Of a DNA stretch of 35,449 bases, positions 7,785 to 16,342 are shown piece by piece. The position numbers were made by a program, and so were the translations under genes. Numbering within the stretch: position 1 is the first letter of the stretch; each line of letters starts with the position of its first letter. Under the pieces are notes generated by a model. That model saw only the letters and a program-made list of their open reading frames with translations, was not told the origin of the DNA and ran no database searches. Source of the stretch: an uncultured Bacteroidales bacterium (lineage in GTDB: Bacteria; Bacteroidota; Bacteroidia; Bacteroidales; P3); assembly GCA_910578275.1 (NCBI GenBank), contig CAJTPR010000006.1, positions 1 to 35,449 on the forward strand. The letters run 5' to 3'.

Positions 7785-9689
7785 TTATCGGAGCAATATC
7801 CACAAGGTCAGCAGCAGGCATCCGCTAATGACAAGGAGCGCATAGGATTGCAAACTGCCGTTCTGCATCCAGCGGAAAGCCAGGTTGCCCTTGCCGGCGA
7901 GGGAGGCGATGCCTTCGAGGCTGCCGTCGATGACGTGGCGGTCGAACCAGGCCAAAGGCTTGGAGATACAGCGGAATATGATCTTGTGGGTGATGAACTG
8001 GTAGACCTCGTCGATATAGAAACGATGCTTGGCGGCCTTGTGCCAAGGGCCGAAGAAACGTTCCATCTTGGCCGGAATCCGGCTGTCGCCCTTACGGTAG
8101 AGGCAACGAGCGCAGAAGATGGCAAGCAGTGCCACGAGCACGCTGACCGTGGCGACATTGAGTTCCAGATGAATGAGATATGGCGTACCGTCGCTGCTGA
8201 CCAGTTTGCCGAAAGGAACGAATCCCGCAAGGACGGTCACCAAGGCAAGGAAAAGCAGCGGGGCGGTCATGCTGGACGGAGCTTCGTGCAAGGGATGCCC
8301 GTGCGGGGCGGGTTTCCCCCAGAAGATGTTGTAGTAGAGGCGGAACATGTAGAAAGCCGTGAGGCCGGCGATGAGGAGCATGGCCGTACCCAGGAAAGGC
8401 GAGAACATGAACGTGGCCGAGAGGATCTCGTCCTTGCTGAAGAATCCCGAAAGGGGAGGAATGCCCGCGATAGCCAGGCAGGCCACGAGGAACGTGATGT
8501 GCGTGACGGGCATGTGCTTGCGCAAACCGCCCATTTCCGCCATCTCGTTGCTGTGCACGGTGTGGATGATGGCTCCCGCGCCCAGGAAGAGCAGGGCCTT
8601 GAACATGGCATGGGTGAAGAGGTGGAACATGGAGGCCATGTAGCCCAGGCCTTCGTGTCCTTCCATTCCCGAAACGCCCAATGCGACGAGCATGAAGCCG
8701 ATCTGGGATATGGTGGAGAACGCCAGCACGCGCTTGATGTCAGTCTGCACGCAAGCCACGATGGCCGCGTAGAGTGCGGTGAAAGCGGCCACATAGGCTA
8801 TGCCGTGCAGGATCCCAGGCGTGAAGAAATAGTAGACGGGAAAGAGCCTGGCTACCAGGAAAACGCCGGCCACCACCATCGTGGCCGCGTGGATAAGGGC
8901 CGAAACGGGCGTGGGGCCTTCCATGGCGTCGGGCAGCCATATATGCAAGGGAAACATGGCGCTTTTACCCGCCGCGCCGATGAAGATGAGTCCCATGGCC
9001 CATGAAAGGACGGCGCCGCCCAGGAAAGTCTTGCCCGCCGCATGGGCGAAGATGCCGGCTTCACCGCTGCAAAGCAGGCTGAAGTCGAACGTCTTGGTGT
9101 AGTAGGAAAGCAACAGGATGCCCATGAGGAAGAACATGTCGGCGAAGCGGGTCACGATGAAAGCCTTCTTGGAAGCCGCCACCGCTTCGGGCTTCGTGTA
9201 GTAGAATCCGATGAGCAGATAGGACGAAACGCCCACCAGCTCCCAGAAGATGTACATCTGGAAGATGTTGGTAGCGACCACCAGCCCGCACATCGAGAAG
9301 GTGAAAAGTCCCAGGAAGGCGTAATAGCGTTGGAATCCCTTTTCTCCTTCCATGTAGCCGAGGCTGTAGACATGTACCATGAGCGACACGGTGGTGATGA
9401 CCACCAGCATCATCACCGAGATGGGGTCGAGCAGGATGCCCAGGTCGATGTGCAGGTACTCGGTGAAGCGCATCCATTCCAGACGGAAAGGTTGCAGGCT
9501 CTGGCGGACACCCTCCACGCGGGGCAGCGAAAAATATTGCCATGCCGTGCCGTAGGCCAGAAGCGCGGCGGCCGCCAGCAAGGCCGTGTTCACGTATCCG
9601 GCGGATTTGCCTTTGAGGCGGGTGCCTCCCGCACCGGCAAAGAAAAAACCCGACAAGGGCAGCAACAAGATGAGAACCGAGTATTCCAT
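7785..9689 (-). CDS. nuoL: NADH-quinone oxidoreductase subunit L
   Basis: A 634-residue distal antiporter-like subunit of complex I. Around 16 membrane helices are visible. The helix-5 glutamate is E150 (YIFWELVGVSSYLLIGFYY), and the conserved AAGKSAMFPLHIWLPDAMEGPTPVSALIHAATMVVAG block follows. The C-terminus carries the charged stretch and last helix expected for the lateral arm that ties NuoL, M and N together. Its ATG overlaps the nuoK stop by one base (TAATG at 9687-9691), suggesting translational coupling. Confidence 0.96.
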   Translation of the reverse strand: MEYSVLILLLPLSGFFFAGAGGTRLKGKSAGYVNTALLAAAALLAYGTAWQYFSLPRVEGVRQSLQPFRLEWMRFTEYLHIDLGILLDPISVMMLVVITTVSLMVHVYSLGYMEGEKGFQRYYAFLGLFTFSMCGLVVATNIFQMYIFWELVGVSSYLLIGFYYTKPEAVAASKKAFIVTRFADMFFLMGILLLSYYTKTFDFSLLCSGEAGIFAHAAGKTFLGGAVLSWAMGLIFIGAAGKSAMFPLHIWLPDAMEGPTPVSALIHAATMVVAGVFLVARLFPVYYFFTPGILHGIAYVAAFTALYAAIVACVQTDIKRVLAFSTISQIGFMLVALGVSGMEGHEGLGYMASMFHLFTHAMFKALLFLGAGAIIHTVHSNEMAEMGGLRKHMPVTHITFLVACLAIAGIPPLSGFFSKDEILSATFMFSPFLGTAMLLIAGLTAFYMFRLYYNIFWGKPAPHGHPLHEAPSSMTAPLLFLALVTVLAGFVPFGKLVSSDGTPYLIHLELNVATVSVLVALLAIFCARCLYRKGDSRIPAKMERFFGPWHKAAKHRFYIDEVYQFITHKIIFRCISKPLAWFDRHVIDGSLEGIASLAGKGNLAFRWMQNGSLQSYALLVISGCLLLTLWILLR

Positions 9690-10006
9690 TATTCTTTGAG
9701 CTTTTCCAAGTTGCGTGTTTCCACGTTTTTGATGTTACGGTAAATGTTGATGATGATGGCAATGGCCACCGCCGTCTCGGCGGCCGAGACGCCGATCGAG
9801 AACAAGGTGAAGAACATGCCCTCCAGACGGCCGGGATAGAGGAAACGGTTGAACACCGCGAAGTTTATGTCGGTGGAGGTGAGCACCAGCTCGATTGAAA
9901 TGAGCGTGGCGATGAGGCTCTTTCTGGTTATAAAGCCGTAAAGGCCGGCGAAAAACATGATGGAAGAGACGATCAGGTAAAATTCCATCGAGACGACGGG
10001 TTCCAT
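9689..10006 (-). CDS. nuoK: NADH-quinone oxidoreductase subunit K
   Basis: A 105-residue small membrane subunit of complex I with three helices. The conserved acidic residue of helix 2 is in the LISIELVLTSTDINF segment, and the SAAETAVAIAIIINIYRN block of helix 3 is intact. The frame starts at 10006 (MEPVVSMEFYL). An internal ATG at 9988 (MEFYLIV) fits the usual family N-terminus equally well. The stop overlaps the nuoL start by one base. Confidence 0.94.
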   Translation of the reverse strand: MEPVVSMEFYLIVSSIMFFAGLYGFITRKSLIATLISIELVLTSTDINFAVFNRFLYPGRLEGMFFTLFSIGVSAAETAVAIAIIINIYRNIKNVETRNLEKLKE

Positions 10007-10041
10007 ATCCGTTTTGTTTTTGTGTTAAAGACGTTGTTCGA

Positions 10042-10560
10042 CTAACTGCGTTTGCGGGCGATGACCAAGGCGCCCGCCATGCAGGCGAGCAGCAGGAGGC
10101 TCATCACCTCGAAGGGCAGGAGATAGTGGTATTTTTCCGTCCCCATCAATGTACGGCCTATCGTCTTCATGCTGATTTCGGCGTCCATGGGCAGGTCGGT
10201 CTGCGGCCAGGTGTTGGTTATCAGCAGGAAACTTACCAGCGCGATGCCCCCTATCGTGGCCGATAACGCCAGCCAGCGGCGCAGGCTGAACATGGGGGAG
10301 GCGTTTTCGCAGTCGGTATCGGTAAGCAGGATGGAGAAAACGTACAGGATGATGACCCCGCCGGCATAGACGAGCAATTGCACGGCTCCCAGAAACGAGT
10401 AGTTAAGGAAGAAGTACAGGCCGGCCGTGGCGAAGAGCACGAAAAGCAGGTAGGTGGCCGCATGCAAGATACGGCGCGTGCGGACGGCCATGATCGAGAA
10501 AACGGCGATCACTGCCGCCAACAAACCGAAAATGATTCTGAGGATAAGTACGTTCTGCAT
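10042..10560 (-). CDS. nuoJ: NADH-quinone oxidoreductase subunit J
   Basis: A 172-residue membrane subunit of complex I with five predicted helices. The family's helix-3 signature QLLVYAGGVIILYVFSILLT (pi-bulge region) is present, and the C-terminal helix FEVMSLLLLACMAGALVIA ends in a basic tail. It starts 6 bases after the nuoI stop and is followed by a 35-base gap to nuoK. Confidence 0.94.
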   Translation of the reverse strand: MQNVLILRIIFGLLAAVIAVFSIMAVRTRRILHAATYLLFVLFATAGLYFFLNYSFLGAVQLLVYAGGVIILYVFSILLTDTDCENASPMFSLRRWLALSATIGGIALVSFLLITNTWPQTDLPMDAEISMKTIGRTLMGTEKYHYLLPFEVMSLLLLACMAGALVIARKRS

Positions 10561-10566
10561 GGTGGA

Positions 10567-11088
10567 TTATTCCGGTTTTGCGGGGTTAGTATTCATGCCG
10601 TCGGGTCCTTGCGGCGTTTTCGTCTTGGGCAGGAGGCTCGAACCGGGCCTGTTGAGCGTCAAAAGCAGTTTTTCGCGCGTGAACACGGCGTTTTCGTATT
10701 TGTTGGTGAACCGGATGGCCTGATGCGGGCAAGTACGCACGCACAATTCGCAAAACAGGCAGCGTCCCAGGTCGTAATGATAGGCTTCGAGAACCTTTTC
10801 CGGCTTGCCTTCGGCATTCGTTACGGTGCGGCTTTCGACGCGGATGGTCCCGTTGGGACAGTTCATCTGGCAAATTCCGCAGGCGACGCAATGATGGCGG
10901 TTGTCGTCGGTATGGATCATTTCCAGGCGGCCGCGGAACTGTGCGGCGATATGGAGGCTGCCTCTCTTTTCGGGATAGAGCTCGGTGGTCTTCTTGCGGA
11001 AGAACACTTTCAACGTGGTCTTCATGCCCGCAAGGAGCGACTTGAGGGCGATAAAAAAATCGGAGAAATATCTTATGAAAGAGTTCAT
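10567..11088 (-). CDS. nuoI: NADH-quinone oxidoreductase subunit I
   Basis: A 173-residue peripheral subunit carrying two [4Fe-4S] clusters (N6a/N6b) that pass electrons to NuoB. Both ligand sets are intact: CVACGICQMNCP (near residue 67) and CLFCELCVRTCP (near 110). The N-terminal amphipathic stretch is typical. The last ~25 residues (SLLPKTKTPQGPDG onward) are a Pro-rich tail, likely disordered. In complexes lacking NuoEFG, as here, NuoI may be near the entry point for electrons from a ferredoxin- or flavodoxin-type donor; this is inference. It follows nuoH by 13 bases. Confidence 0.95.
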   Translation of the reverse strand: MNSFIRYFSDFFIALKSLLAGMKTTLKVFFRKKTTELYPEKRGSLHIAAQFRGRLEMIHTDDNRHHCVACGICQMNCPNGTIRVESRTVTNAEGKPEKVLEAYHYDLGRCLFCELCVRTCPHQAIRFTNKYENAVFTREKLLLTLNRPGSSLLPKTKTPQGPDGMNTNPAKPE

Positions 11089-11101
11089 GGTGCGGAGTGG
11101 T

Positions 11102-12178
11102 TTAAAAATGCCAGCCCAAGGCCACGATGACCACCATGGCGATGAGGTTGACGAGATTCAACGGCAGCAGGTATTTCCATTCGAGGTGGATGAGCTGGTC
11201 GATACGCAAGCGGGGAAACGTCCATTTGAACCACATGATGACGAACACCATCAGCGCGCTCTTGCCCAGGAACCAGAACAGGGAGGGGATGTAGTCCATG
11301 ATACGGTTGAATCCGTCCAGGCCGGGAATGTGCAGCGGCATCCAGCCGCCCAGGAAGACCGTGGTGGCGATGGCGGCCACGATGAACATGTTCACGAACT
11401 CGGCCACGTAATAGAATCCGAAATGCATGCCCGAATATTCGGTATGATAGCCGGCGGTCAGTTCGCTTTCGGCCTCGGGCAAGTCGAACGGACCGCGGTT
11501 GGTCTCGGCCGTTCCGGCGATGAGATAGACGATGAACGCGATGCAGGCGGGAATGTGCCCCTTGAAGATGAACCACAGGTCGCCTTGGGCTTCCACTAAC
11601 CTGGAAATCTGCATCGTGCCGGCCAGTACGACCATGGTCAGGATGCTCAATCCGATGGAAAGTTCGTAACTGATCATCTGCGCCCCGCTGCGCATGGCCC
11701 CGATAAGGGAGAACTTGTTGTTGGACGACCAGCCCGCCAGCAGGATGCCCACGATGCCGATGGAAGAGGCGGCTATCATGAACAGGATGCCCACGTTGAA
11801 GTCGAGGATCTGCAGTCCTTTGGCAAACGGGATGCAGGCGAAGGCGAGCAAGGAGGCGATGATGACCAGGAACGGTGCCAGGTTGTGCAGGAATCTGTCC
11901 ACATGCCGGATGGAGATGATTTCCTTGGTGATGATCTTCAACATGTCGGCCACGGTCTGTATCAGCCCCCACGGACCTACGCGGTTGGGCCCCAGGCGAC
12001 ATTGGAAGGCGGCGCACACCTTGCGTTCGGCCAGGATGAGCACGAGGGCGAAGACCGCGTACACGGCCAGAAGCAGCACGCCGATGATGACGCATTCCAC
12101 GGCGATGGCTCCCGCCTCCGGCATGATGCGGCGCAAGCCTTCGTCGATCCATGTGGTAACAACGCTAAAATCGAACAT
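11102..12178 (-). CDS. nuoH: NADH-quinone oxidoreductase subunit H
   Basis: A 358-residue membrane subunit that anchors the quinone-binding arm. About eight helices are visible. Conserved loops GPNRVGPWGLIQTVADMLK (residues ~64-82) and TNRGPFDLPEAESELTAGY, which line the quinone channel, are intact, as is the C-terminal RLRIDQLIHLEWKYLLPLNL segment. Family-typical length. It lies 26 bases after the nuoCD stop. Confidence 0.96.
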   Translation of the reverse strand: MFDFSVVTTWIDEGLRRIMPEAGAIAVECVIIGVLLLAVYAVFALVLILAERKVCAAFQCRLGPNRVGPWGLIQTVADMLKIITKEIISIRHVDRFLHNLAPFLVIIASLLAFACIPFAKGLQILDFNVGILFMIAASSIGIVGILLAGWSSNNKFSLIGAMRSGAQMISYELSIGLSILTMVVLAGTMQISRLVEAQGDLWFIFKGHIPACIAFIVYLIAGTAETNRGPFDLPEAESELTAGYHTEYSGMHFGFYYVAEFVNMFIVAAIATTVFLGGWMPLHIPGLDGFNRIMDYIPSLFWFLGKSALMVFVIMWFKWTFPRLRIDQLIHLEWKYLLPLNLVNLIAMVVIVALGWHF

Positions 12179-12204
12179 TTTACGGTCGTTTTATAAGATT
12201 TGCA

Positions 12205-13836
12205 TTAACGGTCGATGTCGGGAACCACGTAGTCTAACGAGGCTCCGATGGCGATCAGGTCGGCGATCTTGTTTCCCTTGGCCAATGTCTCGATGACCGA
12301 AACCAAAGGCAGGCAAGGGGGGCGGAACTTGAGACGCCAGGGGTATTTCTCGCCCCGGCTTTCGATGAACACGCCGAATTCGCCCCTTGCCGTTTCCACG
12401 CTCTTGAAGAAACGTCCTTCGGGCAACTTGATGACGGGCTTGGTCTTGGCGCAATGGTCGCCTTGGGGTATCTTGTCCAGCAACTGTTCGATGATGGACA
12501 AGGACTGGCTGATTTCCTCCATCCTTACCAGGTAACGGTCCAGGCAGTCGCCCTCGTACCGGAGCACTTCCTTGAAAAGCACTTCCTCGTATATGCTGTA
12601 GGGCTTGTGCTTGCGCAGGTCGCAGGCCAGTCCGCTGGCGCGAGCCGTGGGGCCGGTCACGCCGAAAGAAAGCGCCTGTTCCTTGCTCAAAAGGCCGATA
12701 CCTTGGGAACGTTGCCTGAAAATCACGTTGTTGGTAAAAACCTGATGATATTCGTCGAGGACGGTGGGCAGGTATTCGACGAACTCCCTCGTCTTTTTGA
12801 TGAAATCGGGGTGCAGGTCGCGGGCTACGCCGCCGATGACGTTGTAGTTCTGGATGAGCCGTCCGCCGGTGGTGGCTTCGAAGATGTCCAGTATCTTTTC
12901 ACGGTCGCGGAAACCGTAGAAGAACGGCGTGAGCGCACCCAAGTCCATGCAGAACGTGGCATAGAAGAGCAGGTGCGACTGGATTCGGCTCAATTCGTCC
13001 ATCAGCACGCGGATGTATTGGGCCCTGCGCGGCACTTCCAGGCCCAAGGCCTCTTCGATGCAGGCGCACAAGGCATGGCGGTTCTGATGGGCGGAGAGGT
13101 AGTCGAGACGGTCGGTCATGGCCAACGTCTGCGGGTAGGTCATGCTTTCGCACATCTTCTCGATGCCCCGGTGGATATAGCCGCAATGCACGTCCACTTT
13201 CTTCACCATCTCGCCTTGCAGCGAGACCTGGAAGTGCAATACACCGTGGGTGGCCGGGTGCTGGGGGCCGATGTTCACCACGTATTCGTCTTTGTCGAAC
13301 ACCGCATGGTCTTCCTTTTCGGTCTTGCCGTCGTGTTCCACGAAAACGGAGGTGTCGTCGGGCAGGTTTTCGGCTTCCAGTCTGAGCGGATTGGACGAAG
13401 GGTCGTAATCCTTGCGCAAGGGAAAGCCCACGTGGTCGCTGCGCAGGAAAAGACGACGCATGTCGGGATGGCCGATGAAACGGATGCCGAAAAAGTCGAA
13501 CACTTCGCGTTCGTAGAAATTGGCGATGGCCCAGAGGTGCGAAAGCGTGGGCAATTCGGGCTTTTCGCGGCTTTCGGCTTGGCATTCGATGACCAGGGAG
13601 TGCTTGTGCCGCGTGGAATACAGGCGATAGATCACCCCCGGCTTTTCACCGAAATCCATGCCGATGAGGTCCTCGAGGTAGTCGAACCGCATCGAATCGT
13701 GGTCGTGCAGGGGCTGTATCAGGCGGGCCAGTTCCCCGGCTTGCAAACCTACTTGCAAGGGCGCGTTTTCTTTTTCCTGTTCTTGGAAAACGGCGTTCGG
13801 GCAGATTTCCCGGATAAGGGCTTTAAGCGTACTCAT
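12205..13836 (-). CDS. nuoCD: NADH-quinone oxidoreductase fused subunits C/D
   Basis: A 543-residue fusion of the 30-kDa (NuoC) and 49-kDa (NuoD) subunits. Residues 1-150 are NuoC, with the HLWAIANFYEREVFDFFGIRF and HPDMRRLFL signatures. An acidic linker (about 155-183) leads into NuoD from YVVNIGPQHPATHG (~185) to the C-terminal DYVVPDIDR. The quinone-site His of HPATHG and the Tyr of RLDYLS are kept. The NuoCD fusion is usual in Bacteroidales and enterobacteria. Some cysteines typical of NiFe hydrogenase relatives are absent, as expected for NuoD. It lies 21 bases after nuoB. Confidence 0.96.
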   Translation of the reverse strand: MSTLKALIREICPNAVFQEQEKENAPLQVGLQAGELARLIQPLHDHDSMRFDYLEDLIGMDFGEKPGVIYRLYSTRHKHSLVIECQAESREKPELPTLSHLWAIANFYEREVFDFFGIRFIGHPDMRRLFLRSDHVGFPLRKDYDPSSNPLRLEAENLPDDTSVFVEHDGKTEKEDHAVFDKDEYVVNIGPQHPATHGVLHFQVSLQGEMVKKVDVHCGYIHRGIEKMCESMTYPQTLAMTDRLDYLSAHQNRHALCACIEEALGLEVPRRAQYIRVLMDELSRIQSHLLFYATFCMDLGALTPFFYGFRDREKILDIFEATTGGRLIQNYNVIGGVARDLHPDFIKKTREFVEYLPTVLDEYHQVFTNNVIFRQRSQGIGLLSKEQALSFGVTGPTARASGLACDLRKHKPYSIYEEVLFKEVLRYEGDCLDRYLVRMEEISQSLSIIEQLLDKIPQGDHCAKTKPVIKLPEGRFFKSVETARGEFGVFIESRGEKYPWRLKFRPPCLPLVSVIETLAKGNKIADLIAIGASLDYVVPDIDR

Positions 13837-13857
13837 GGCGTTTCTGAAAGACGGGCG

Positions 13858-14490
13858 TTATTCTTTGTCTTGGTATTTGCCGGCCAAGACGGGCATTTCT
13901 TCGGGACGAATGTCGGGCAGGCGGTGGCTCTTGGGTTCCTTCCTGTTGACCTCGCCGAAAAAGCGTTCCACCTTTACCTTGCGTTGCAGCTGCATCATGC
14001 CGTATAACAGGGCTTCGGGCCGTGGCGGACAGCCGGGAACATACACGTCCACGGGAATGATCTTGTCCACGCCTTGTACCACGTTGTACGATTTGGTGAA
14101 CGGGCCGCCGCTGATGGCGCAACTTCCCATGGCGATGACGTATTTGGGGTCGGCCATCTGTTCGTAAAGGCGGTAGAGCACGGGAGCCATCTTGTTGACG
14201 ATGGTTCCGGCCACCATGATCATGTCGGCCTGTCGCGGACTGGCGCGCGCCACTTCGAACCCGAACCGGGCAAAATCGTAGCGGGCCGCGCCCACGCTCA
14301 TGAACTCGATGCCGCAGCAACTGGTGGCGAACGTCAGCGGCCAAAGCGAATTGGAACGTCCCCAGTTGATAAGCTGGTCGAGGTTTCCTGCTATGACGCC
14401 CACGCCGTTCTTGCGCAGGGTCTCGATGTATTCGTTGTCGTTGAATTCATCGTAGGGGAAGGCTTTGATTTCGGGTCTTCTCATTTCCAT
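13858..14490 (-). CDS. nuoB: NADH-quinone oxidoreductase subunit B
   Basis: A 210-residue subunit that holds cluster N2, the last electron carrier before quinone. The ligands are seen in SCCGIEF (tandem Cys), GSCAISGG and VPGCPPRPEA. The frame stays open far upstream but in the wrong context. I take the ATG at 14490 (MEMRRPEIK) because AAAGGAG lies 7 bases before it, one of the few clear Shine-Dalgarno sites here. A second ATG at 14484 forms ATGA with the nuoA stop and is the alternative. The gene overlaps the end of nuoA by 10 bases. Confidence 0.95.
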   Translation of the reverse strand: MEMRRPEIKAFPYDEFNDNEYIETLRKNGVGVIAGNLDQLINWGRSNSLWPLTFATSCCGIEFMSVGAARYDFARFGFEVARASPRQADMIMVAGTIVNKMAPVLYRLYEQMADPKYVIAMGSCAISGGPFTKSYNVVQGVDKIIPVDVYVPGCPPRPEALLYGMMQLQRKVKVERFFGEVNRKEPKSHRLPDIRPEEMPVLAGKYQDKE

Positions 14491-14834
14491 TCCAAGGCTC
14501 CTTTCTTCCATGCGTAGGCTAATCCGAGGGTCAGCACCACCAGAAAAAACAAGACGGTATAAAGCGCCGCCATGCCCATTTCCTTGGCGATCACCGCCCA
14601 AGGGAAAAGGAAGACGGCTTCCACGTCGAACATGAGGAAAAGCAGGGCGAAAAGGTAGTAACCTGCCCTGAATTGCATCCAGCTGCGGCCGCGCGTGGGC
14701 ACGCCGCATTCGTAGGCTTCTTCTTTCAACGGGTTGTAGGAACGGGGACTTAGCCAGACGCCGAAGCCCCAACCGGCGCACACGAGGGCGACGGCGGTCA
14801 ACAGCACGACCAAAAGCAACAACAGGTTTGTCAT
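14481..14834 (-). CDS. nuoA: NADH-quinone oxidoreductase subunit A
   Basis: A 117-residue membrane subunit of complex I with three helices. The conserved loop YECGVPTRGRSWMQFRAGYYL, including the redox-sensitive loop Cys, and the acidic helix FLMFDVEAVFLFPWA are both intact. It is the first gene of the nuo operon. A possible -7 box (14865-14872) lies upstream. Gene order downstream is B-CD-H-I-J-K-L-M-N with no E, F or G. Confidence 0.95.
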   Translation of the reverse strand: MTNLLLLLVVLLTAVALVCAGWGFGVWLSPRSYNPLKEEAYECGVPTRGRSWMQFRAGYYLFALLFLMFDVEAVFLFPWAVIAKEMGMAALYTVLFFLVVLTLGLAYAWKKGALEWK

Positions 14835-14864
14835 GGCATTTACGATTTATGGGCTGTCTTAAAG

Positions 14865-14872
14865 TAAATATA
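14865..14872 (-). promoter_or_regulatory. Possible -7 box for the nuo operon
   Basis: The minus strand reads TATATTTA (TAnnTTTR type), about 30 bases upstream of the nuoA ATG. No clear -33 TTG is present, so this is tentative. Two weaker CTTTG repeats lie farther upstream, near 14921-14943. Confidence 0.4.
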
Positions 14873-14996
14873 AGAGTCATATCTATAATGCGATACGGCT
14901 CTTCCGGCCAGTTCGGCGCGCGGCAAAGGTCGGCAAAGTTTTTGAAAAAATGAAATACGGGACATTGATACTGTGTAATATGGTTTTCTTTCGTCC

Positions 14997-15028
14997 TTTT
15001 GCGCAAAGGAGAAAAATTCCTATCTTTA
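14997..15028 (+). promoter_or_regulatory. Promoter of the S74/T9SS protein gene
   Basis: TTTTG at 14997-15001, a 19-base spacer, then TATCTTTA at 15021-15028. This matches the Bacteroidota -33/-7 arrangement closely. The ATG follows at 15091, giving a leader of about 55 bases. Confidence 0.7.
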
Positions 15029-15090
15029 CGATGTTGAACTTTTTTACCAAACAATCACATCGGCATTATTGAAACAAGACATTAGTTAAC

Positions 15091-16227
15091 ATGAAAAACA
15101 AAAAGAACATGAAAACGATCGGATGTTCCGTTTGCATCGGAATGTTTCTTTCCGGAATGCTTTTTTCGCATGCGCAAATCAAGGTGACCGGCGACGGGGG
15201 CGTCAAGATGGGTGTGCCGCCGACTTCGGAGGTATCGGGTACTTCATGGCGGCTGCCTGAGAAAGGCTTGGAAGTGAATTTGGGCGAGATACGCCTGTAT
15301 GCCGCCAATGGCGCGGGCATGTTTTTCAAAGGCGTTTCCGCACCCAAGCGTACTGCGGCGATAGATGTCGGAGGTCCGATAGTCGGCACGGTTAGCCCGA
15401 AAGAATATGCGGTCCTTACCGGGACGAGTCTGCAGATAGGCTTGAGTAATTCGTTGGTTTGGGCGGTGAATACGCAATCCTTGTATTCGGCAACCTCTAT
15501 CCGTCAGGGCTCGGATCGCCGGATGAAGCAGTCGGTTCGTCCCATTGTCGATGCCAAAAGCTATGTCATGCGTTTGCAACCGGTGACATACGACTTGCTA
15601 CCCCGGGAGGGATTCAACGGGGATTCGGCCGAGCTGAAGAACAAGGCCGGCTTTATAGCCCAGGATGTGCTGGAGGTTTTGCCGGGTGCCGTGGGCTATA
15701 TGGAGGAAATAGATCGTTATTCTTTGGATTACAGTCATTTCATACCCTATCTCACGCAAACCGTACAGGAACAGGAGCACGAGATACAGATGCTCAAGGA
15801 TCAGTTGCGTGAAAGCGAGGAACGGTTGCGTAACATCGAGGAACGGTTGCGTAACATCGAGGAACGTCTATACCTGCACCTTGGCGAACAAGGCGGCAAC
15901 GGCATCATGCGGGTCGACAGGCCGGAAGAAAACGACGACAAGGAGGCAGAGGAAACGAAGTCCCTTCGCGCGAAATTGTATCAGAATGCGCCCAATCCGG
16001 TCAAGGAAAGCACGCTTGTCCGTTATGAATTGCCTGATGAAAGGCAAGCCGAACTGGTCATCAGCTCGGTCAACGGCCAAGTGGTGAGAACGTGTCCGCT
16101 TCCCCGTCAAAGAGGGGCGGGGGAGATTGAGATTCCCGCCCGAGTCTTGGGCGCGGGGGTTTATAACTGCAGTCTTTTCGTCGGCAAGATACGGGTGGAT
16201 ACCAAACGTATGGTCGTTACCGACTAA
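15091..16227 (+). CDS. Secreted peptidase-S74 (tail fibre) domain protein with T9SS type A sorting domain
   Basis: A 378-residue secreted protein. A signal peptide spans about residues 1-29 (ends SHAQ). Residues ~141-235 form a peptidase S74 / intramolecular chaperone domain: SDRRMKQSVRPI, LQPVTYDL, GFIAQDVLEVLP, LDYSHFIPYLTQTVQEQ. In tail-spike proteins this domain cleaves itself off after helping trimerisation. Next comes a coiled coil (~225-270) with a 7-residue duplicated repeat. From about residue 300 a Por/type IX sorting domain follows: LYQNAPNPVKESTLVRYELP, then GAGVYNCSLFVG. The protein is therefore probably carried across the outer membrane by T9SS and may be surface-attached. Its target is unknown. 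It precedes the EEP gene by 115 bases on the same strand. Confidence 0.85.
   Translation: MKNKKNMKTIGCSVCIGMFLSGMLFSHAQIKVTGDGGVKMGVPPTSEVSGTSWRLPEKGLEVNLGEIRLYAANGAGMFFKGVSAPKRTAAIDVGGPIVGTVSPKEYAVLTGTSLQIGLSNSLVWAVNTQSLYSATSIRQGSDRRMKQSVRPIVDAKSYVMRLQPVTYDLLPREGFNGDSAELKNKAGFIAQDVLEVLPGAVGYMEEIDRYSLDYSHFIPYLTQTVQEQEHEIQMLKDQLRESEERLRNIEERLRNIEERLYLHLGEQGGNGIMRVDRPEENDDKEAEETKSLRAKLYQNAPNPVKESTLVRYELPDERQAELVISSVNGQVVRTCPLPRQRGAGEIEIPARVLGAGVYNCSLFVGKIRVDTKRMVVTD
15817..15858 (+). repeat. Two tandem 21-bp repeats in the coiled coil
   Basis: The 21-base unit at 15817-15837 is repeated exactly at 15838-15858, with a partial third copy to about 15866. It encodes EERLRNI twice, keeping the heptad phase of the coiled coil. 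Being 7 codons long, copy-number change would lengthen the stalk without frameshift. Confidence 0.9.
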
Positions 16228-16239
16228 AAAGAGGATGAG

Positions 16240-16274
16240 GGCTTGCCGGTATTCCTGCCGGAGGTCGGCAAGCC
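16240..16274. other. Hairpin between the S74 protein and EEP genes
   Basis: A 9-bp inverted repeat (16240-16248 with 16266-16274) lies 13 bases past the S74 gene stop. There is no T-run after it on the plus strand, so I do not call it an intrinsic terminator; it may only weaken readthrough into the EEP gene. Confidence 0.4.
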
Positions 16275-16342
16275 GACGGAAAAAAACTTGCAGCCGGTCC
16301 TTGCGAGGGACAGGCCGATGGTCTGACGAAAAAAGAAAATCC

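Noticed and set aside
12454..14007. Plus-strand 517-codon frame
   Set aside because: Antisense shadow of nuoCD and nuoB, which carry all expected motifs.
14491..15054. N-terminal extension of NuoB
   Set aside because: It reads through nuoA in another frame; NuoB has a good Shine-Dalgarno and family start at 14490.
16243..16274. Intrinsic terminator between the S74 and EEP genes
   Set aside because: The hairpin lacks a T-run; it is listed only as a hairpin.
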